This document shows positions 33,964 to 45,114 of a stretch of 64,000 bases of DNA, in pieces. This DNA comes from Anthopleura xanthogrammica (Eukaryota > Cnidaria > Anthozoa > Actiniaria > Actiniidae): positions 909,001 through 973,000 of the forward strand of contig OZ025207.1 of NCBI GenBank assembly GCA_964019055.1, given 5' to 3'. A program made the position numbers and the translations under genes. The notes below the pieces were generated by a model. That model was not told the DNA's origin, made no database searches, and was given only the letters and a program-made list of their open reading frames with translations. Within the stretch, counting starts at the first letter, position 1. The number at the start of each line of letters is the position of its first letter.

Positions 33964-34250
33964 GTGGTGGTGGTGGTGGTGATGGTGATGGTGATGGTGA
34001 TGGTGATGGTGATGGTGATGGTGATGGTGATGGTGATGGTGATGGTGATGGTGATGGTGATGGTGATGGTGATGGTGATGGTGATGGTGATGGTGATGGT
34101 GATGGTGATGGTGATGGTGATGGTGATGGTGATGGTGATGGTGATGGTGATGGTGATGGTGATGGTGATGGTGATGGTGATGGTGATGGTGATGGTGATG
34201 GTGATGGTGATGGTGATGGTGATGGTGATGGTGATGGTGATGGTGATGAT
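33964..34250 (+). repeat. (GGTGAT)n hexanucleotide array
   Basis: About 47 nearly perfect GGTGAT units in the 3' non-coding part of the TTAA element. The long Met/Val alternating frame across it is an artefact. Confidence 0.95.
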
Positions 34251-34535
34251 GTTGATGTTTATGATTATGATGAAGATGATGATGATGATTGCGATGATGA
34301 GTGATGTTTATTTACATATAAGAAAACTACATTTTCAAAATAAATAGACCTTTCCCAATCATGGATCCAAAACGAAGTCCAACCTCGACTTGGAGCTATT
34401 GATCACTTGAACGAATTCGGGAAAGGTTTGTTGTTTCATTAATAGCCTTGGGAAGTGATGACCCTCGAGATACTAGTTTTCTGTCCTAACAAATTTGACA
34501 AAAAATGGCAGTGGTGAAAGAATACTGGCTAGAAA

Positions 34536-34672
34536 CAGGGGCGGATCCAGGATTTTGTTTAGGGAGGAGTGCAACCCTCAAAATCAAGGAAAGAAAACCT
34601 TATAGTGGGACAAAGTTGCTCGGGGGGGGGGGGGTGCGTACCCCCTTCACCCCTCCACTGGATCCGCTCCTG
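34536..34672. mobile_element. 137-bp hAT-type MITE
   Basis: The ends CAGGGGCGGATCCAG and CTGGATCCGCTCCTG are inverted copies with one mismatch. CAGGGGCGGATCC-type ends are typical of small hAT-related elements. The flanks share AGAAA only, so an 8-bp duplication is not clearly kept. A long G run lies inside. It is inserted in the 3' region of the TTAA element. Confidence 0.65.
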
Positions 34673-35394
34673 AGAAAAGTAACGTTATTCTGGATTTCAG
34701 TAATATTCTTTTTCATTGAAAATTCATGACATTTCATTAGAAGTCTCTCTCTGGTTTACCGCACGTATTAGTCGGTGTTTGACCACCATTTGCAGATAAT
34801 GAGTTTCAGAACTCGAGAATGAGAGCTGATTTTAAAACCATTATTTATATGTATGTATAAATTTTAGCAAATTAATCAATGATTTGTGTTGTTTGGGTCG
34901 GTCATTAACAGGCCAGAGAACTGAAAGAACCATAAACACGGACAAGTATTTATGCTTAAAACGTACACACGAGATTGTTAACAAAGCTAGTGTCTGAATG
35001 GCGCGAGCACGTAAGAACGAAAAATTGATAAGTAAACAATTTATGCATCGGCCGAATGTAGCAAAATAATTACCTGTGCACTTTTGTCAACAAAGTAAAA
35101 CAAATATCTCTGTAATACTACATTACTAGACTTTATTAGGAGCATTGTGCTGCCTTGTTGTTTTACTTTACAAAGCTGAGACAGATCAGTTTTTCCTGCT
35201 CCATTATATATTTATGTAGTAGGAGGATCTGAAGAAATTTGAGTTGTTCATGCTAAACCTGTGGTGTATATATATAATAGAAATTAAAAAGATTAACGCA
35301 TGCATGTCTCCATCAGAAGAAAATAATCACTAAATCATCAAGAATTTGTGTCTGAATGTGTTTGATTATTATTTGGCTGTTTGCTATCTCGCCG
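34673..35394. other. 3' non-coding part of the TTAA element
   Basis: AT-rich with no supported reading frame. It ends at the right TIR. Confidence 0.4.
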
Positions 35395-35971
35395 ATCAAG
35401 CGTGACACTTTCCCGGGAAAATATGCATTATGCAAATTTAGTCAAAATCTTGAGAAAGTTCACGCTTCTGGATTATAACTTGCCAAATTAGAGTTTGTTG
35501 ATTTATTAAAGGTTATACTCGAACTACAAAACAACAGGTTTAGATTAATAATGAAATGCCGCACTTTGGAGAAAATAGGCTTTGAAAATTGACAAAATTA
35601 TGCTGAATCAAAAAAGCTCGAAATGGTAATATTTGAAACCACGGCAAAAATAAAACTTTTAATCCGAAACCGTTGAACTTGTAGATATATGCTGTTTAAG
35701 TACCTAAGTATATGACACATTCATATAAATAATCAAAGCTAATGCGAAGTAATTCAACTAAGCCGTTGAACTTGACCCAAATTTCACCTCTCGTCCTGTC
35801 AAAATAACGCCAAAATGAGGGGGGGTGGTCAAAATCCGGAGGATTAGATATTTTTTCGAAAAAAAAACACTGATCGTAATCTTATCGGATAGGGAACAAA
35901 TGCTGAAAATTTGGAGGGAATCGGCTGACCCCGATCCGTGGCTCCTGCCCGGTCCTTACTGACAATGACAC
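35395..35971 (-). repeat. right 577-bp terminal inverted repeat (TTAA element)
   Basis: Inverted partner of 21543-22119, followed by the second TTAA at 35972-35975. Confidence 0.95.
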
Positions 35972-37454
35972 TTAATGCTATCATAACACACGAAGAAATA
36001 TTAGCATGCATTAAGACTCTGAAAAACAAAAAAGCAGCTGCCTCTGATAAAATAAGGAATGAAATGATTCGCCATAGTGCAGACATTATGGTTCCAATCT
36101 ACAAAAAACTATTTAATCTTATTTTAGAATCGGGAATTTATCCTGACACATGGTGCGAAGGATCTTTGACTCCGATTTTTAAATCTGGAAATCGTTCAGA
36201 TACAGGTAATTATAGAGGTATTTGTGTCTCGAGCTGTTTAGGGAAACTTTTTTCTGCGATACTTAACCAAAGACTGTTAAAGTTCATAAAAAATTGCAAT
36301 TTACTACACAATTCTCAAATTGGTTTCTTGCCCGATGGTAGAACCTCCGATCATATTTTTACATTGCGTACTGTAATTGATAAACACGTTACAAATGTTA
36401 AAGGAGGAAGGATATATGCTTGCTTCATAGACTTTAAAAAAGCATTTGATTCTATCTGGCACGAAGGTTTGTTGATTAGACTACTTAAAAATAAAATCAA
36501 CGGAAATTTCTATAAACTTATCAAAATATTGGAACTGATCCGGTTATTCTATCAAATGGTTCGAAACTTACTAGTCTATTATACGCGGATGATCTAGTTC
36601 TTATATCGAAATCAAAAATTGGTCTACAAAACAGCATTAAGTATGTAAACGACTTTTGCACAAAATGGCAAATGACAGTTGATGAGAAAAAATCAAAAGT
36701 CATGATCTTTTGCAAAAGAGAGACTGATAAAATAAAACAGTCATCATTCACACTAAATAATAAACCCCTTGAAATTGTGAAAGAATTTACTTATCTTGGG
36801 GTTAAATTAAGCTCAATTGGAAACTTTTCTGCCCACCTGAAACAATCCAGAGAAAAAGCACTTCATGCTTTCTATAAGATTAGTCGTAACATTGATCTTC
36901 AAAAATTAAGGCCGCAACAGGCAAATAGGATATTTGATTCACTTATAACGCCTATACTCACTTATGCCAGTGAAATTTGGGGAGTTTACCAAAATAGCAA
37001 TCTCGAAAAATGGGAAAAATCACCAACTGAAAAGGCTCATTTACGTTTTTGCAAATACTATCTTGGTGTCAATAACAAAGCGTCAAATATCGCCTGTAGA
37101 GGCGAACTCGGAAGATTTCCTTTGAAATTAGTTATAGACAGATTAACTTTAAAATATCTTAATCATCTACATTCTTTACCAGAAAATGCAATAGCAAAGC
37201 AAGCCTTGATAATTTCGAAATCTTTATATACTCAACAAAAAACTTGCTATCACTCAAATTTACTACTTACACTGAACTTTTATAACATAAAAGACGCAAA
37301 CATTTTTAAGAGACCAACTCCAAAACCAACTTTATCAGAATACTACAATAAGATGAAGCAGAATTATGTTATATTTTGGGAAACTCTTCTCAATAATTCG
37401 ATAAAACTTTCTTTCTACAATTCATTTAAGACTATGAAATTGAAAAATACCTAG
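35972..37454 (+). pseudogene. non-LTR reverse transcriptase, 3' part (continuation of 21013-21542)
   Basis: After the TTAA the frame reads ITHEEILACIKTLKNKKAAA, GSLTPIFKSGNRSDTGNYRG and ACFIDFKKAFDSIWHEGL, the RT fingers and palm. Near 36527 it jumps to PVILSNGSKLTSLLYADD (in a shifted frame), so roughly 60 codons including the RQG motif are deleted. From 36600 the frame continues ISKSKIGL, WQMTVDEKKSKVMIF and EFTYLGVKLSS, then ITPILTYASEIWGVYQN. A frameshift near 37436 leads to the next block. The catalytic YADD is kept, but the copy cannot encode a working RT. The family is a CR1/L2- or RTE-like LINE. Confidence 0.8.
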
Positions 37455-37816
37455 ATGTGATTCGTGAGTTTGATCAAAGAAGGCAGTTCACTAAATTAAG
37501 AATAAGTAACCACAAACTCGCTATAGAAGCAGGGCGTTATCATAAACTACATAATCCCACAGATCAACGTCTCTGCACACTATGTAATAAAAACGAAATA
37601 GAAAATGAGTTACACATGATTTTAAACTGTCACCTTTATAATAACCTAAGAAATGATTTCTCTAATTTAATTAAAAATGAAATTTCCACAACTAACAAAA
37701 TAAATCAAGAAAAAGAATATATTTGCTCGCTAATGACGTCGAAGAACAACAACGTTATATACTATTTTACCAAATATATCTTAAAATGTATGGAACTAAG
37801 ACAATCGAAATGTTAA
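37445..37816 (+). pseudogene. LINE C-terminal block with CCHC-like motif
   Basis: In the shifted frame the ORF2 tail reads KYLDVIREFDQRRQFTKLRI and then CTLCNKNEIENELHMILNC (CxxC-x9-H-x4-C), ending at 37816. This belongs to the preceding RT. The 3' UTR runs to about 38020 with an AATAAAG motif near 37999-38005. Confidence 0.7.
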
Positions 37817-38361
37817 TAATCAAAATTATCAAATTATTCAATATACCATAATTAACTTCAATAATACCTTGATTTGTAAATTATATGAATATATATATAT
37901 ATACCCATATCTTATTGATTTGTAAAAGCCATTGTAAAATAATTTTATATTAAGTTACTGTTACATGCTTTAGCAATACCTGTAATCAGCAAGGTCATGC
38001 CAATAAAGTACATTCTAACCTAAACCCTCAATTTTATATTTTGTTTTGTTTTTTGCACTGCACTGCCTGGCGTGGGGCAATCATGCTTGTGGCGTTTTGA
38101 TGCCCGCACCTTTACTGGGCACAACAATCTGCATTTGTAAAAATTAAAAGTTAAATGTTTACATCAATAAACGGCTGGGGGTTATTCCGCCAAGTCATTT
38201 TAGCCAGAAAAGGGTGTGTGTTTTTTTTCCTTTGCCCAGCAAACGCAGCTCAGGCAGTGCAGTGCCTTTACATATTTAGTGACACTGAGATAAAGACATA
38301 AATGTATTTCATTTTCAGTCAAAAAAGATGCAATTAAAACGGCCAAGATACATGAATGGTG

Positions 38362-38632
38362 GCTAATGGACTCCTGGATTTGATACTTTTTGCCACTGAT
38401 GTTTTTAATGTATCTTCCCCCTTCAAAATTCATATACCGTTTAATAAGGTCACAACACTTGAAAACATATTACTGGCAGCAGCAACCACATTTCTGGATG
38501 TTAAAGAGGATTGTTACAGTGAACAGTTTCTTAAAGATATGGGCATTGATCTGTTTGTGTTGGATGATAAGGCGAGGGTTACTGACCCACGCTTTACCTA
38601 CAACGAAACATCATTCTATGTTTGCTATGTGA
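38362..38632 (+). CDS. exon of unknown gene, possibly upstream part of the alpha-kinase gene
   Basis: An open block reads TTLENILLAAATTFLDVKE and DPRFTYNETSFYVCYVK, followed by a good GTGAGT donor. It has no family match that I recognise. It precedes the kinase exons on the same strand and could be an N-terminal exon of that gene. Confidence 0.3.
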
Positions 38633-39120
38633 AGGTGAGTACTGTATTAGTATTTTCTTTTATAATCTCTAATTTATAGGCGGGGCCTAGCCCCCCAGCA
38701 CACCCTCATTTATTTGCTTTCTATCCTTGTCAATTTGTCTTTCAGGTTAATTAAGATTACAATAATTTCTTTGTAAGACAACCTGGGTAGCAGTAAAAAG
38801 TCTATCATAAGTTGTTGTCAATAGGCATCAAAGCTTACAAAGCACTAATGGGAATTACTGGGTACTACAAAAATGGAACAGGGAACTCAAAGGAACTACA
38901 GAGAAGACAAAAATACTTTCATTTTCGTCTGTGAAATACTTTCATTTTCCTAGAAAATGTCGAAGGAAATACTAGTGTCAGTGGAATTTTTTAGAGGGGT
39001 AGAAGAAGCATAAGTACCCAAATTCAATTTGGGTAATTTAGAAATTTGATTGTGCTCATGCACATTAGATCAGTATTGTATGAGGATTTGCTCTGTATAT
39101 TTTGTCTCAAAAACATACAG

Positions 39121-41567
39121 ATCATATGGTTCATCAGTTATGACTAAATCTAACCACGACAGTTCATATGACTTTGATATGACTGAGATATTTTGGGCAG
39201 ATCGAATCAAGTTCCAGCCCCTCATTGTCAATGTGAGTCTGCACATTACATTCATTCCCCAAAAAATGAATATAGCCACATGTCATTCTTACATTTACTT
39301 AATTTATCATTTATTTAATTATAACCCACCTCCAATGGTACTTAATTATATTTTACAGTACTTCCAATACCAGTCCTAAGAATAGTAATCATTCGGTTGC
39401 CATCATTGAGCATAATACAGATGCAGAAGGTACTGTACATATACAACTATTTTGTTAGCAAAATGAGCAATATTTGTAAAAATGAAATGGTTAAGTATAT
39501 CAATACTATACTATGGGTAATGGACCGAGGGTGAGTATAATGTAAGGCTACATTGATATAATGTGAATATGAATAATTATGTGTAACAAATTTAAGGGGA
39601 AGTTAACTATATATCTGCTTGTGTTTCATGTATATATTTTGTCAACAGAAACAAAAGGATTGTTAAGCAAAACTGCCATATTGGCAACGGGCAAAAGTAT
39701 AGTTTCCCCATCCATGCATAATACAGGTATGCTTATTCAAACATTATTTCATCCAAAAGTTGTTAAAATAAATTAGGTACACTTGACATCCCACATTTGA
39801 AAGAAGCCAATTTGTATAAGAAGCTGCTGGTGTAATTAGGTATTTTTTTAAATTGTCAGCAGTCCATGATGGGCAGTTGCTTGCATGCATCCTTTCCTTT
39901 CATGAGTGTTGTGCATGTATGTTCATCGTCATGACTTCATCCGATTGTTTTGATGGAAAAAACAGCAAGACAACATTTTTTTTACATCTTTAAATTCTAA
40001 AAGCTCTTAAACAAAGTCAGTGATCCTGATTTTTATTTTATTTTTGAAAGACATACATTATATAATTTTAGTACTTTATGATTTTAGCAGCCTTTTTTCT
40101 TCCTTTCAAGAAAAATTTTATTACTGCAAGACCTTTGATACAGAGGCACAGTCCTGGCACTGCGATCAATATAAACAGACCCATTGTCAGAAGGGGGCAT
40201 GCGGGCTGCCTATCATGCTGAAATTGGGTCTGTCGTGAACAAGAATCCACACCTGACCCAGTTTCAGCCTGGTACAAAAGTTGTGCTGAAGCAGTACCTC
40301 GAAACACTGCACAAAAAAATTAAAGAAGCAGATAAGTGTGTCAAGCGAGTGGCTATGAAAGTAAGGAATAATTCATTGACATTACAGTCAGAACAGCTCA
40401 AGCATACCCCCCTAGGCTCCATCTATGATTTCATTATTCGAATATTGACTTGATTATTCACTAGCACTCGATCGCAAGTAGATAATTCATTTTAAAGTGT
40501 GGAGTCAGAGTGAATAATGAACTCAATTATTGAATAATAAATTCATCAATATGTTTTAGGGGGGTACGCTTGAGCCATTTTGACTGTTATCATCTTACAC
40601 GGATTAAGAAATTTAATTCTAATATTTATATAAAGAATGGCACGCTACATCACAAAATAGTAAGCACTTTTGTCTTTTATCACTGCGCCAATGGTCACGC
40701 TTATAACCAAAAACTAAACAATTATGCACCATATTCCTGCACAATGTTATTTGCATAATCTTGAATTCATTTTCATTGGTAATTTGCAGGAGGTTCAAAC
40801 GTAGATGGCTGCTTCATATTTATCAAAGCGATTCACAGAGGCACTGAAGATAAACTCAGTTGCAAGTGCCATTGAGTAAGTCCTGCTTTCATTAGATCCA
40901 ATTTTTTTACATTAACAACAATGAAATAGTTTTATCCAGCATCAAGGCATATCAGTGTATAATTATCCTTATCCCCTTTTTTAAACTAACTTCTGCCGAA
41001 AATTACTGGCAAAAGTCATACTTTGATATCAAACTTGTTTGTTTTAGCTTAAATTGTCCCTAATGAACCGTGCTTTAAGCCTCAAACTCCAGAAAAAGAA
41101 GTTGAGGAAAACGTTCCCTACAAATTAAGTATTTATAAAAATATATATTTATAATATTGACATAATATTAATAATTAATAATTATAGGAAAAGAAAGACG
41201 AGCGCAAAAAAATGTTAAAAGTGCATTTTTTTTTTGGATTTTTTCACTCCATGTGTATTAAAGCCATAGAGCTTTTCTACTCTGGAAGAAACGATAATCA
41301 AAATTAAATATAAGGAACTTTCCAACAAATAAAAATATATTGCCTATTTCAGAATAATCCCATGTTTTCTTCTTGAATAAGTGAATACCAGCGAGGAACC
41401 ACTTTTTATGGAAGAGGCTCTAGAAAGTCCATTTATTACATACCTAAACAACTTGGGAGAAGCCACAAAAAAAGGAAGTGAATCAAAATGTGGGAAATTG
41501 TGCCAAACATTTGCCCACGGGTCGTATGAATATTCAGATGAAAAAATGATGATTACCGACTTGCAAG
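39121..41567 (+). CDS. alpha-kinase-type gene, partial, several exons
   Basis: Exon-like blocks with splice borders: 39121-39232 (FDMTEIFWADRIKFQPLIVN), 39359-39429, 39649-39726, 40111-40360, 40790-40875 and about 41381-41567. The fourth has GGMRAAYHAEI and GTKVVLKQYLE, resembling the alpha-kinase N-lobe with its ATP-binding lysine. The fifth has ASYLSKRFTEALK, and the last has FITYLNNLGEA, FAHGSYEYSDEKMMITDLQG, the hallmark alpha-kinase core. Alpha-kinases (elongation factor 2 kinase, vWKa types) phosphorylate Ser/Thr in alpha-helical contexts (family knowledge). A frame break at the G run near 40193 and an in-frame TAG at about 40802 suggest decay or assembly error. The zinc-binding C-terminus is not seen before retroelements begin. 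Confidence 0.5.
40396..40575. mobile_element. 180-bp fold-back MITE in a kinase-gene intron
   Basis: The ends GCTCAAGCATACCCCCCT and its near-inverse (GGGGGGTACGCTTGAGC) pair, and the inverted match continues inward through ATTATTC-rich sequence for about 65 bp. The whole element folds into a long hairpin. It sits after the donor at 40361. Confidence 0.75.
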
Positions 41568-41642
41568 GTTTGTATGTCTTTGCAAAGAGTTTTCTTTTAC
41601 TAGATAGAGGTTATAAAATAAAAAAGTTATTTGCCATGCTAT

Positions 41643-41748
41643 AGTCGGTCCAAATAGGGAAAAAGGGCCTGAGGTCTTGAATATGACTTGGAATGAAGAC
41701 ACTTGTTTTCAAGGCCAAGAGCACAGTTTTCCTCTATCCTGACCGACT
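41643..41748. mobile_element. 106-bp fold-back element, candidate MITE
   Basis: AGTCGGTCCAAATAGGGAAAA at the left and its imperfect inverse ending GACCGACT at the right form about 22-bp inverted ends. Only four bases of flank look similar. Family unknown. Confidence 0.45.
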
Positions 41749-42280
41749 TTAGTATGGTAAATTGTTTTTTTGATTCACATTTTTTTCAGTTGTTTTGCAA
41801 TTTGTTTTTGTTGTTTTTGTTGTTTTTGTTTTATTAGACCATGGTGACCAGAGTGCATGATTTTTAGCATGGTGTTACTGTTAGCATCACGCACGCATCA
41901 CTCGTCAAGCTACGTCACTAGTCTATGACACGCCCATATTATAATTGTTCACTTTCGTCCACGTTTGACCTCGACTAGGAAAGTTGTCAATGCCGCGAAT
42001 GTTGGTATGTATCTTTTTCGTTTTCTTCACTATTACATTGTAATCGGCCCCGAAATACCTTTATGTGCATTGATCCAACCTATCGTGTAATTTCCGTGTT
42101 ATTAAGTATCATCATTTTGTTATAACTACCATTTGATTGTAATGAATTAACTTAGCATTTAAAGCCAACATGTACCATTTATCATTATTGAAATTAGCAT
42201 TAAGTATTGATTGTACGGTCCCTGATTCTCTTTCAGTCGACCTCTCTAGTAAACAATAAACTGATGAAACGTAAAGGTCG

Positions 42281-42532
42281 TTGTTTTACCGAAGTGAGTC
42301 TGGCAACTCGCCAATGCCAGCCACACCACATATAAAATCATCGGGGAGAGCAGCTAAGGGCTGGGTAACGAAACGTGGTAATGAAATAAGGTCCCTAATG
42401 ACGGATTTCGCCAAAATAAAAGTTGTTAAAGAAAAGTTGCCCTTGCTTCATGAGACCATGAACGACTTCCGGTCGGCTCACAAGTCATATCACGAATTGC
42501 TTTCACAAGAAAAAGATATCGAATATAATTGA
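42281..42532 (+). pseudogene. retroelement Gag-like N-terminal fragment
   Basis: The frame reads SSGRAAKGWVTKRGNEIRSL and ETMNDFRSAHKSYHELLSQE, a helical charged stretch like the start of BEL/Pao-type Gag proteins. It stops after 83 codons. The 350 bp before it could be an LTR, but no second copy is seen. Assignment is tentative. Confidence 0.3.
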
Positions 42533-42764
42533 ATATTGAATCCAACGAATATATAAACAACGCCGAGCAATCCTTTCTTCGTATAGACTGAGAATTAAAG
42601 CGTGGATTTAGGATGCTGAACTGCTTTACCTCGGAATCAACTCAGTCGGCAGATCCGAAGTAAGTTCACTAAGAAACTTAGGTTCGAAAGTGATTTTAAA
42701 ATGACACGAACAGTCTCTCTACTCACCATTAAACCATAATCATAATAATAATAAGCATTAAACG

Positions 42765-42945
42765 TGCTATGTTCAGCAATAAAGGAACTCATTAGTTCGT
42801 GTTCGTCCGAGTATAAATACAATAAGAGTTATGTAATCGTCCGTGCTGTTATGCAATACCCAAGAGAATTGTGATGTATATAAAAGTAATGAAGTTGTTC
42901 AATAAATGTACATTAAATATTCAAGTCTTTGACGAGTATATTACA
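42765..42945 (+). repeat. 5' LTR (181 bp)
   Basis: Direct copy of 44934-45114. It contains GTATATAAAAG (TATA-like) and AATAAA further on, so promoter and polyadenylation signals are plausibly within it. Confidence 0.95.
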
Positions 42946-42958
42946 ACTGGCGACGAGG

Positions 42959-44884
42959 ATGGCGACTACTGTTGGAAGTTTAGAACCATTTGATGGTGCC
43001 GATGACTTTTCGGCTTACAAGGAGCGTTTAGAAGCGTATTTTGTGGCAAACGATATTGGAGTTGTAGCTGACGATGCAAATCCTTCAGTAAGACGTTCCG
43101 CCGAGCGTAAAAAAATTGCCGTTACTATTTCTTTAATTGGAAAGAAGACCTACGCGACGCTCAAAGATTTGTGTTTACCAGATTCACCAACTGAAAGATC
43201 GTACGAAGAGTTATGTGATTTACTGATGAATTACTTCAAGCCAAAAGTTTCAGAAGTTGCGGAAACTTATCGTTTTCACCAAGCCGTTCAACTCGAAAAT
43301 GAAAGCGTCATGGAGTATGCTAACCGTTTAAAGCATTTAGCTGTTCATTGTAATTTTGGCACATTTCTTCCTCGTGCTTTACGTGATCAATTTGTGGGAG
43401 GGGTTCGAAATCCATCCACAAAGACGAAATTGCTTTCTGAAGACCGTAATTTTGAACGTGCTGTTCAAATTGCAATTGCTGACGAAGCTGCTCACAAGGA
43501 GGCTAAATTTCTACATGCTACTACGGTAAATTTCACTAAGGAAAAGTTTTCACTGAAGAAACCTAAGAATAACAAAAGTTCATCGAACGAGCAAAGGCGT
43601 CAAAAGCCGGCCAGAGAATGTTATCGTTGTGGCGCTACGGATCACTTGGCAGATAAATGCAAGTACCGTACGACGAAATGTCATTACTGTTCTAAGTTGG
43701 GACACCTACGTAAAATGTGCTTGAAGAAAAAACGTGAAGAAGCAAAGTCTCATCATACTAACCAGATTGAAATTGCGGAGGAAAGCGAAGAAAATGAATA
43801 CGAAGTGCATATGTTTCATGTGAATACAAACGAAGTCACTGGATCGCAACATGCATCTAATTATTCAATCGCTGTCAACATCGAAGGAATTGAAATTCCA
43901 ATGGAAATTGACACTGGGAGCGCTGTTACTTTATTGAAGAAGCAAGATTTTCTAAAGCTTCGTGATGATTTGTCTACTCTGGGTAAACCTAGTTTATCTT
44001 TGAAGAGTTATACTGGAAATCTTATTCATTGTTATGGAGAGAAAGAATTGAAAGTGAAAGTTGGAGATCAAGAAGCTAATTTAATTATCCGTGTTGTTGA
44101 TGGTTCTGGCCCATCGCTGCTTGGAAGAGATCTGATGTCTAAAGTAACTTTACCTTGGCGTAATATTTTTGGAGTTTCTTCAATGGCTCAAGATCATATT
44201 GTTCAACAATATGGTGAATTATTTGATAATTCCGTAATTGGAAAGCTTAAAGATGTACAAGTTTCTTTACGTGTGGATGAAAGCAATCCTGTGTTTATGA
44301 AAGCAAGAACTGTTCCTTTTGCAATTAGGGATCAGTATGAGAAGTCTTTGGATAAATTGGAAGCGGATGGAATTATAGAGAAAGTGGAGTATTCTGAATG
44401 GGCTTCACCAACAGTACCAATATTGAAACCGGATGGGTCCCTGAGAATTTGCGGCGATTATTCTGGAACGATTAACAAACATTCAGTGTTGGAACAGTAT
44501 CCATTACCTACGATTGAAGAATTAATTGCTAAATTGCAAGGTGGAAAGAAATTCACTAAGCTGGATTTATCTAGTGCATATCATCAATTGGAATTATCAC
44601 CTGAGAGCAAGAAATTTACTACGATTAATACAACAAAGGGGATATATCAGTATAACCGCCTACCCTTTGGCGTGACAAGTGCTGTTACTATTTTTCAACG
44701 TACCATGGAGGGGGTACTAAGTGATTTGCCTGGATGTGTTGTTTACATCGATGACATACTTGTGACTGGGCATACTGACGAGGAACATATGCATAACTTG
44801 CATCAAGTTCTTACTCGATTACAAGAGAGAGAAGAAAACCAGAAAGATTTGGACAATAAAAGAGACATTCATTCTTTGTTATAA
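42959..44884 (+). CDS. Gypsy Gag-protease-RT polyprotein, truncated in RT
   Basis: ATG 42959, 14 bp after the LTR, gives 641 residues; an upstream in-frame Met lies inside the LTR and is less likely. Residues 1-200 are Gag capsid-like. Two zinc knuckles follow (CYRCGATDHLADKC, CHYCSKLGHLRKMC, about 221-255), then an aspartic protease with EIDTGSAVTLL (Asp near 318). RT follows with WASPTVPILKPDGSLRICGD, FTKLDLSSAYHQLEL and VVYIDDILVTG (YIDD near 596). After LTRLQEREEN the protein ends in an unrelated short tail. The RT thumb, RNase H and integrase are deleted, yet the frame is otherwise unbroken. Such a copy could supply Gag or move only with helper proteins (inference). Confidence 0.9.
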   Translation: MATTVGSLEPFDGADDFSAYKERLEAYFVANDIGVVADDANPSVRRSAERKKIAVTISLIGKKTYATLKDLCLPDSPTERSYEELCDLLMNYFKPKVSEVAETYRFHQAVQLENESVMEYANRLKHLAVHCNFGTFLPRALRDQFVGGVRNPSTKTKLLSEDRNFERAVQIAIADEAAHKEAKFLHATTVNFTKEKFSLKKPKNNKSSSNEQRRQKPARECYRCGATDHLADKCKYRTTKCHYCSKLGHLRKMCLKKKREEAKSHHTNQIEIAEESEENEYEVHMFHVNTNEVTGSQHASNYSIAVNIEGIEIPMEIDTGSAVTLLKKQDFLKLRDDLSTLGKPSLSLKSYTGNLIHCYGEKELKVKVGDQEANLIIRVVDGSGPSLLGRDLMSKVTLPWRNIFGVSSMAQDHIVQQYGELFDNSVIGKLKDVQVSLRVDESNPVFMKARTVPFAIRDQYEKSLDKLEADGIIEKVEYSEWASPTVPILKPDGSLRICGDYSGTINKHSVLEQYPLPTIEELIAKLQGGKKFTKLDLSSAYHQLELSPESKKFTTINTTKGIYQYNRLPFGVTSAVTIFQRTMEGVLSDLPGCVVYIDDILVTGHTDEEHMHNLHQVLTRLQEREENQKDLDNKRDIHSLL

Positions 44885-44933
44885 TATTAGAGAAAAAGAA
44901 AACAATCATAAAAAAAAGAGGAAAAGGAGAAAT

Positions 44934-45114
44934 TGCTATGTTCAGCAATAAAGGAACTCATTAGTTCGTGTTCGTCCGAGTATAAATACAATAAGAGTTA
45001 TGTAATCGTCCGTGCTGTTATGCAATACCCAAGAGAATTGTGATGTATATAAAAGTAATGAAGTTCTTCAATAAATGTACATTAAATATTCAAGTCTTTG
45101 ACGAGTATATTACA
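44934..45114 (+). repeat. 3' LTR (181 bp)
   Basis: Direct copy of the 5' LTR, preceded by a polypurine tract and followed by the AAACG duplication. Confidence 0.95.

Larger units (their letters stand above)
21543..35971 (+). mobile_element. long-TIR DNA transposon with TTAA target duplication (14.4 kb with nested insert)
   Basis: Ends are GTGTCATTG... and ...CAATGACAC, flanked by TTAA at 21539-21542 and 35972-35975. Both terminal inverted repeats are 577 bp and about 99% alike. The element carries one transposase-like gene (22533-33652), which is interrupted by a second transposon at 24713-31662. Without the insert it is about 7.5 kb. TTAA duplications are typical of the piggyBac and Kolobok superfamilies (established knowledge). 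The encoded protein does not look like piggyBac, so a Kolobok-type or unnamed TTAA family is inferred. Empty-site reconstruction restores the LINE frame, which is strong evidence for the exact ends. Confidence 0.9.
42765..45114 (+). mobile_element. small Gypsy LTR retrotransposon, deletion derivative
   Basis: Two 181-bp LTRs (42765-42945 and 44934-45114) start TGCTATG and end TATTACA. They differ at one seen base (GTTGTTC versus GTTCTTC). A 5-bp target duplication AAACG flanks the element (42760-42764, 45115-45119). A TGGCGACGAGG sequence follows the left LTR as probable primer-binding region, and a purine tract (GAGGAAAAGGAGAAA) precedes the right LTR. The internal part codes only Gag, protease and most of RT. 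Near-identical LTRs imply a very recent insertion. Confidence 0.95.

Noticed and set aside
33640..34347. 235-residue frame with a long Met-Val alternation
   Set aside because: Most of it is the GGTGAT repeat, and the flanks show no domain.
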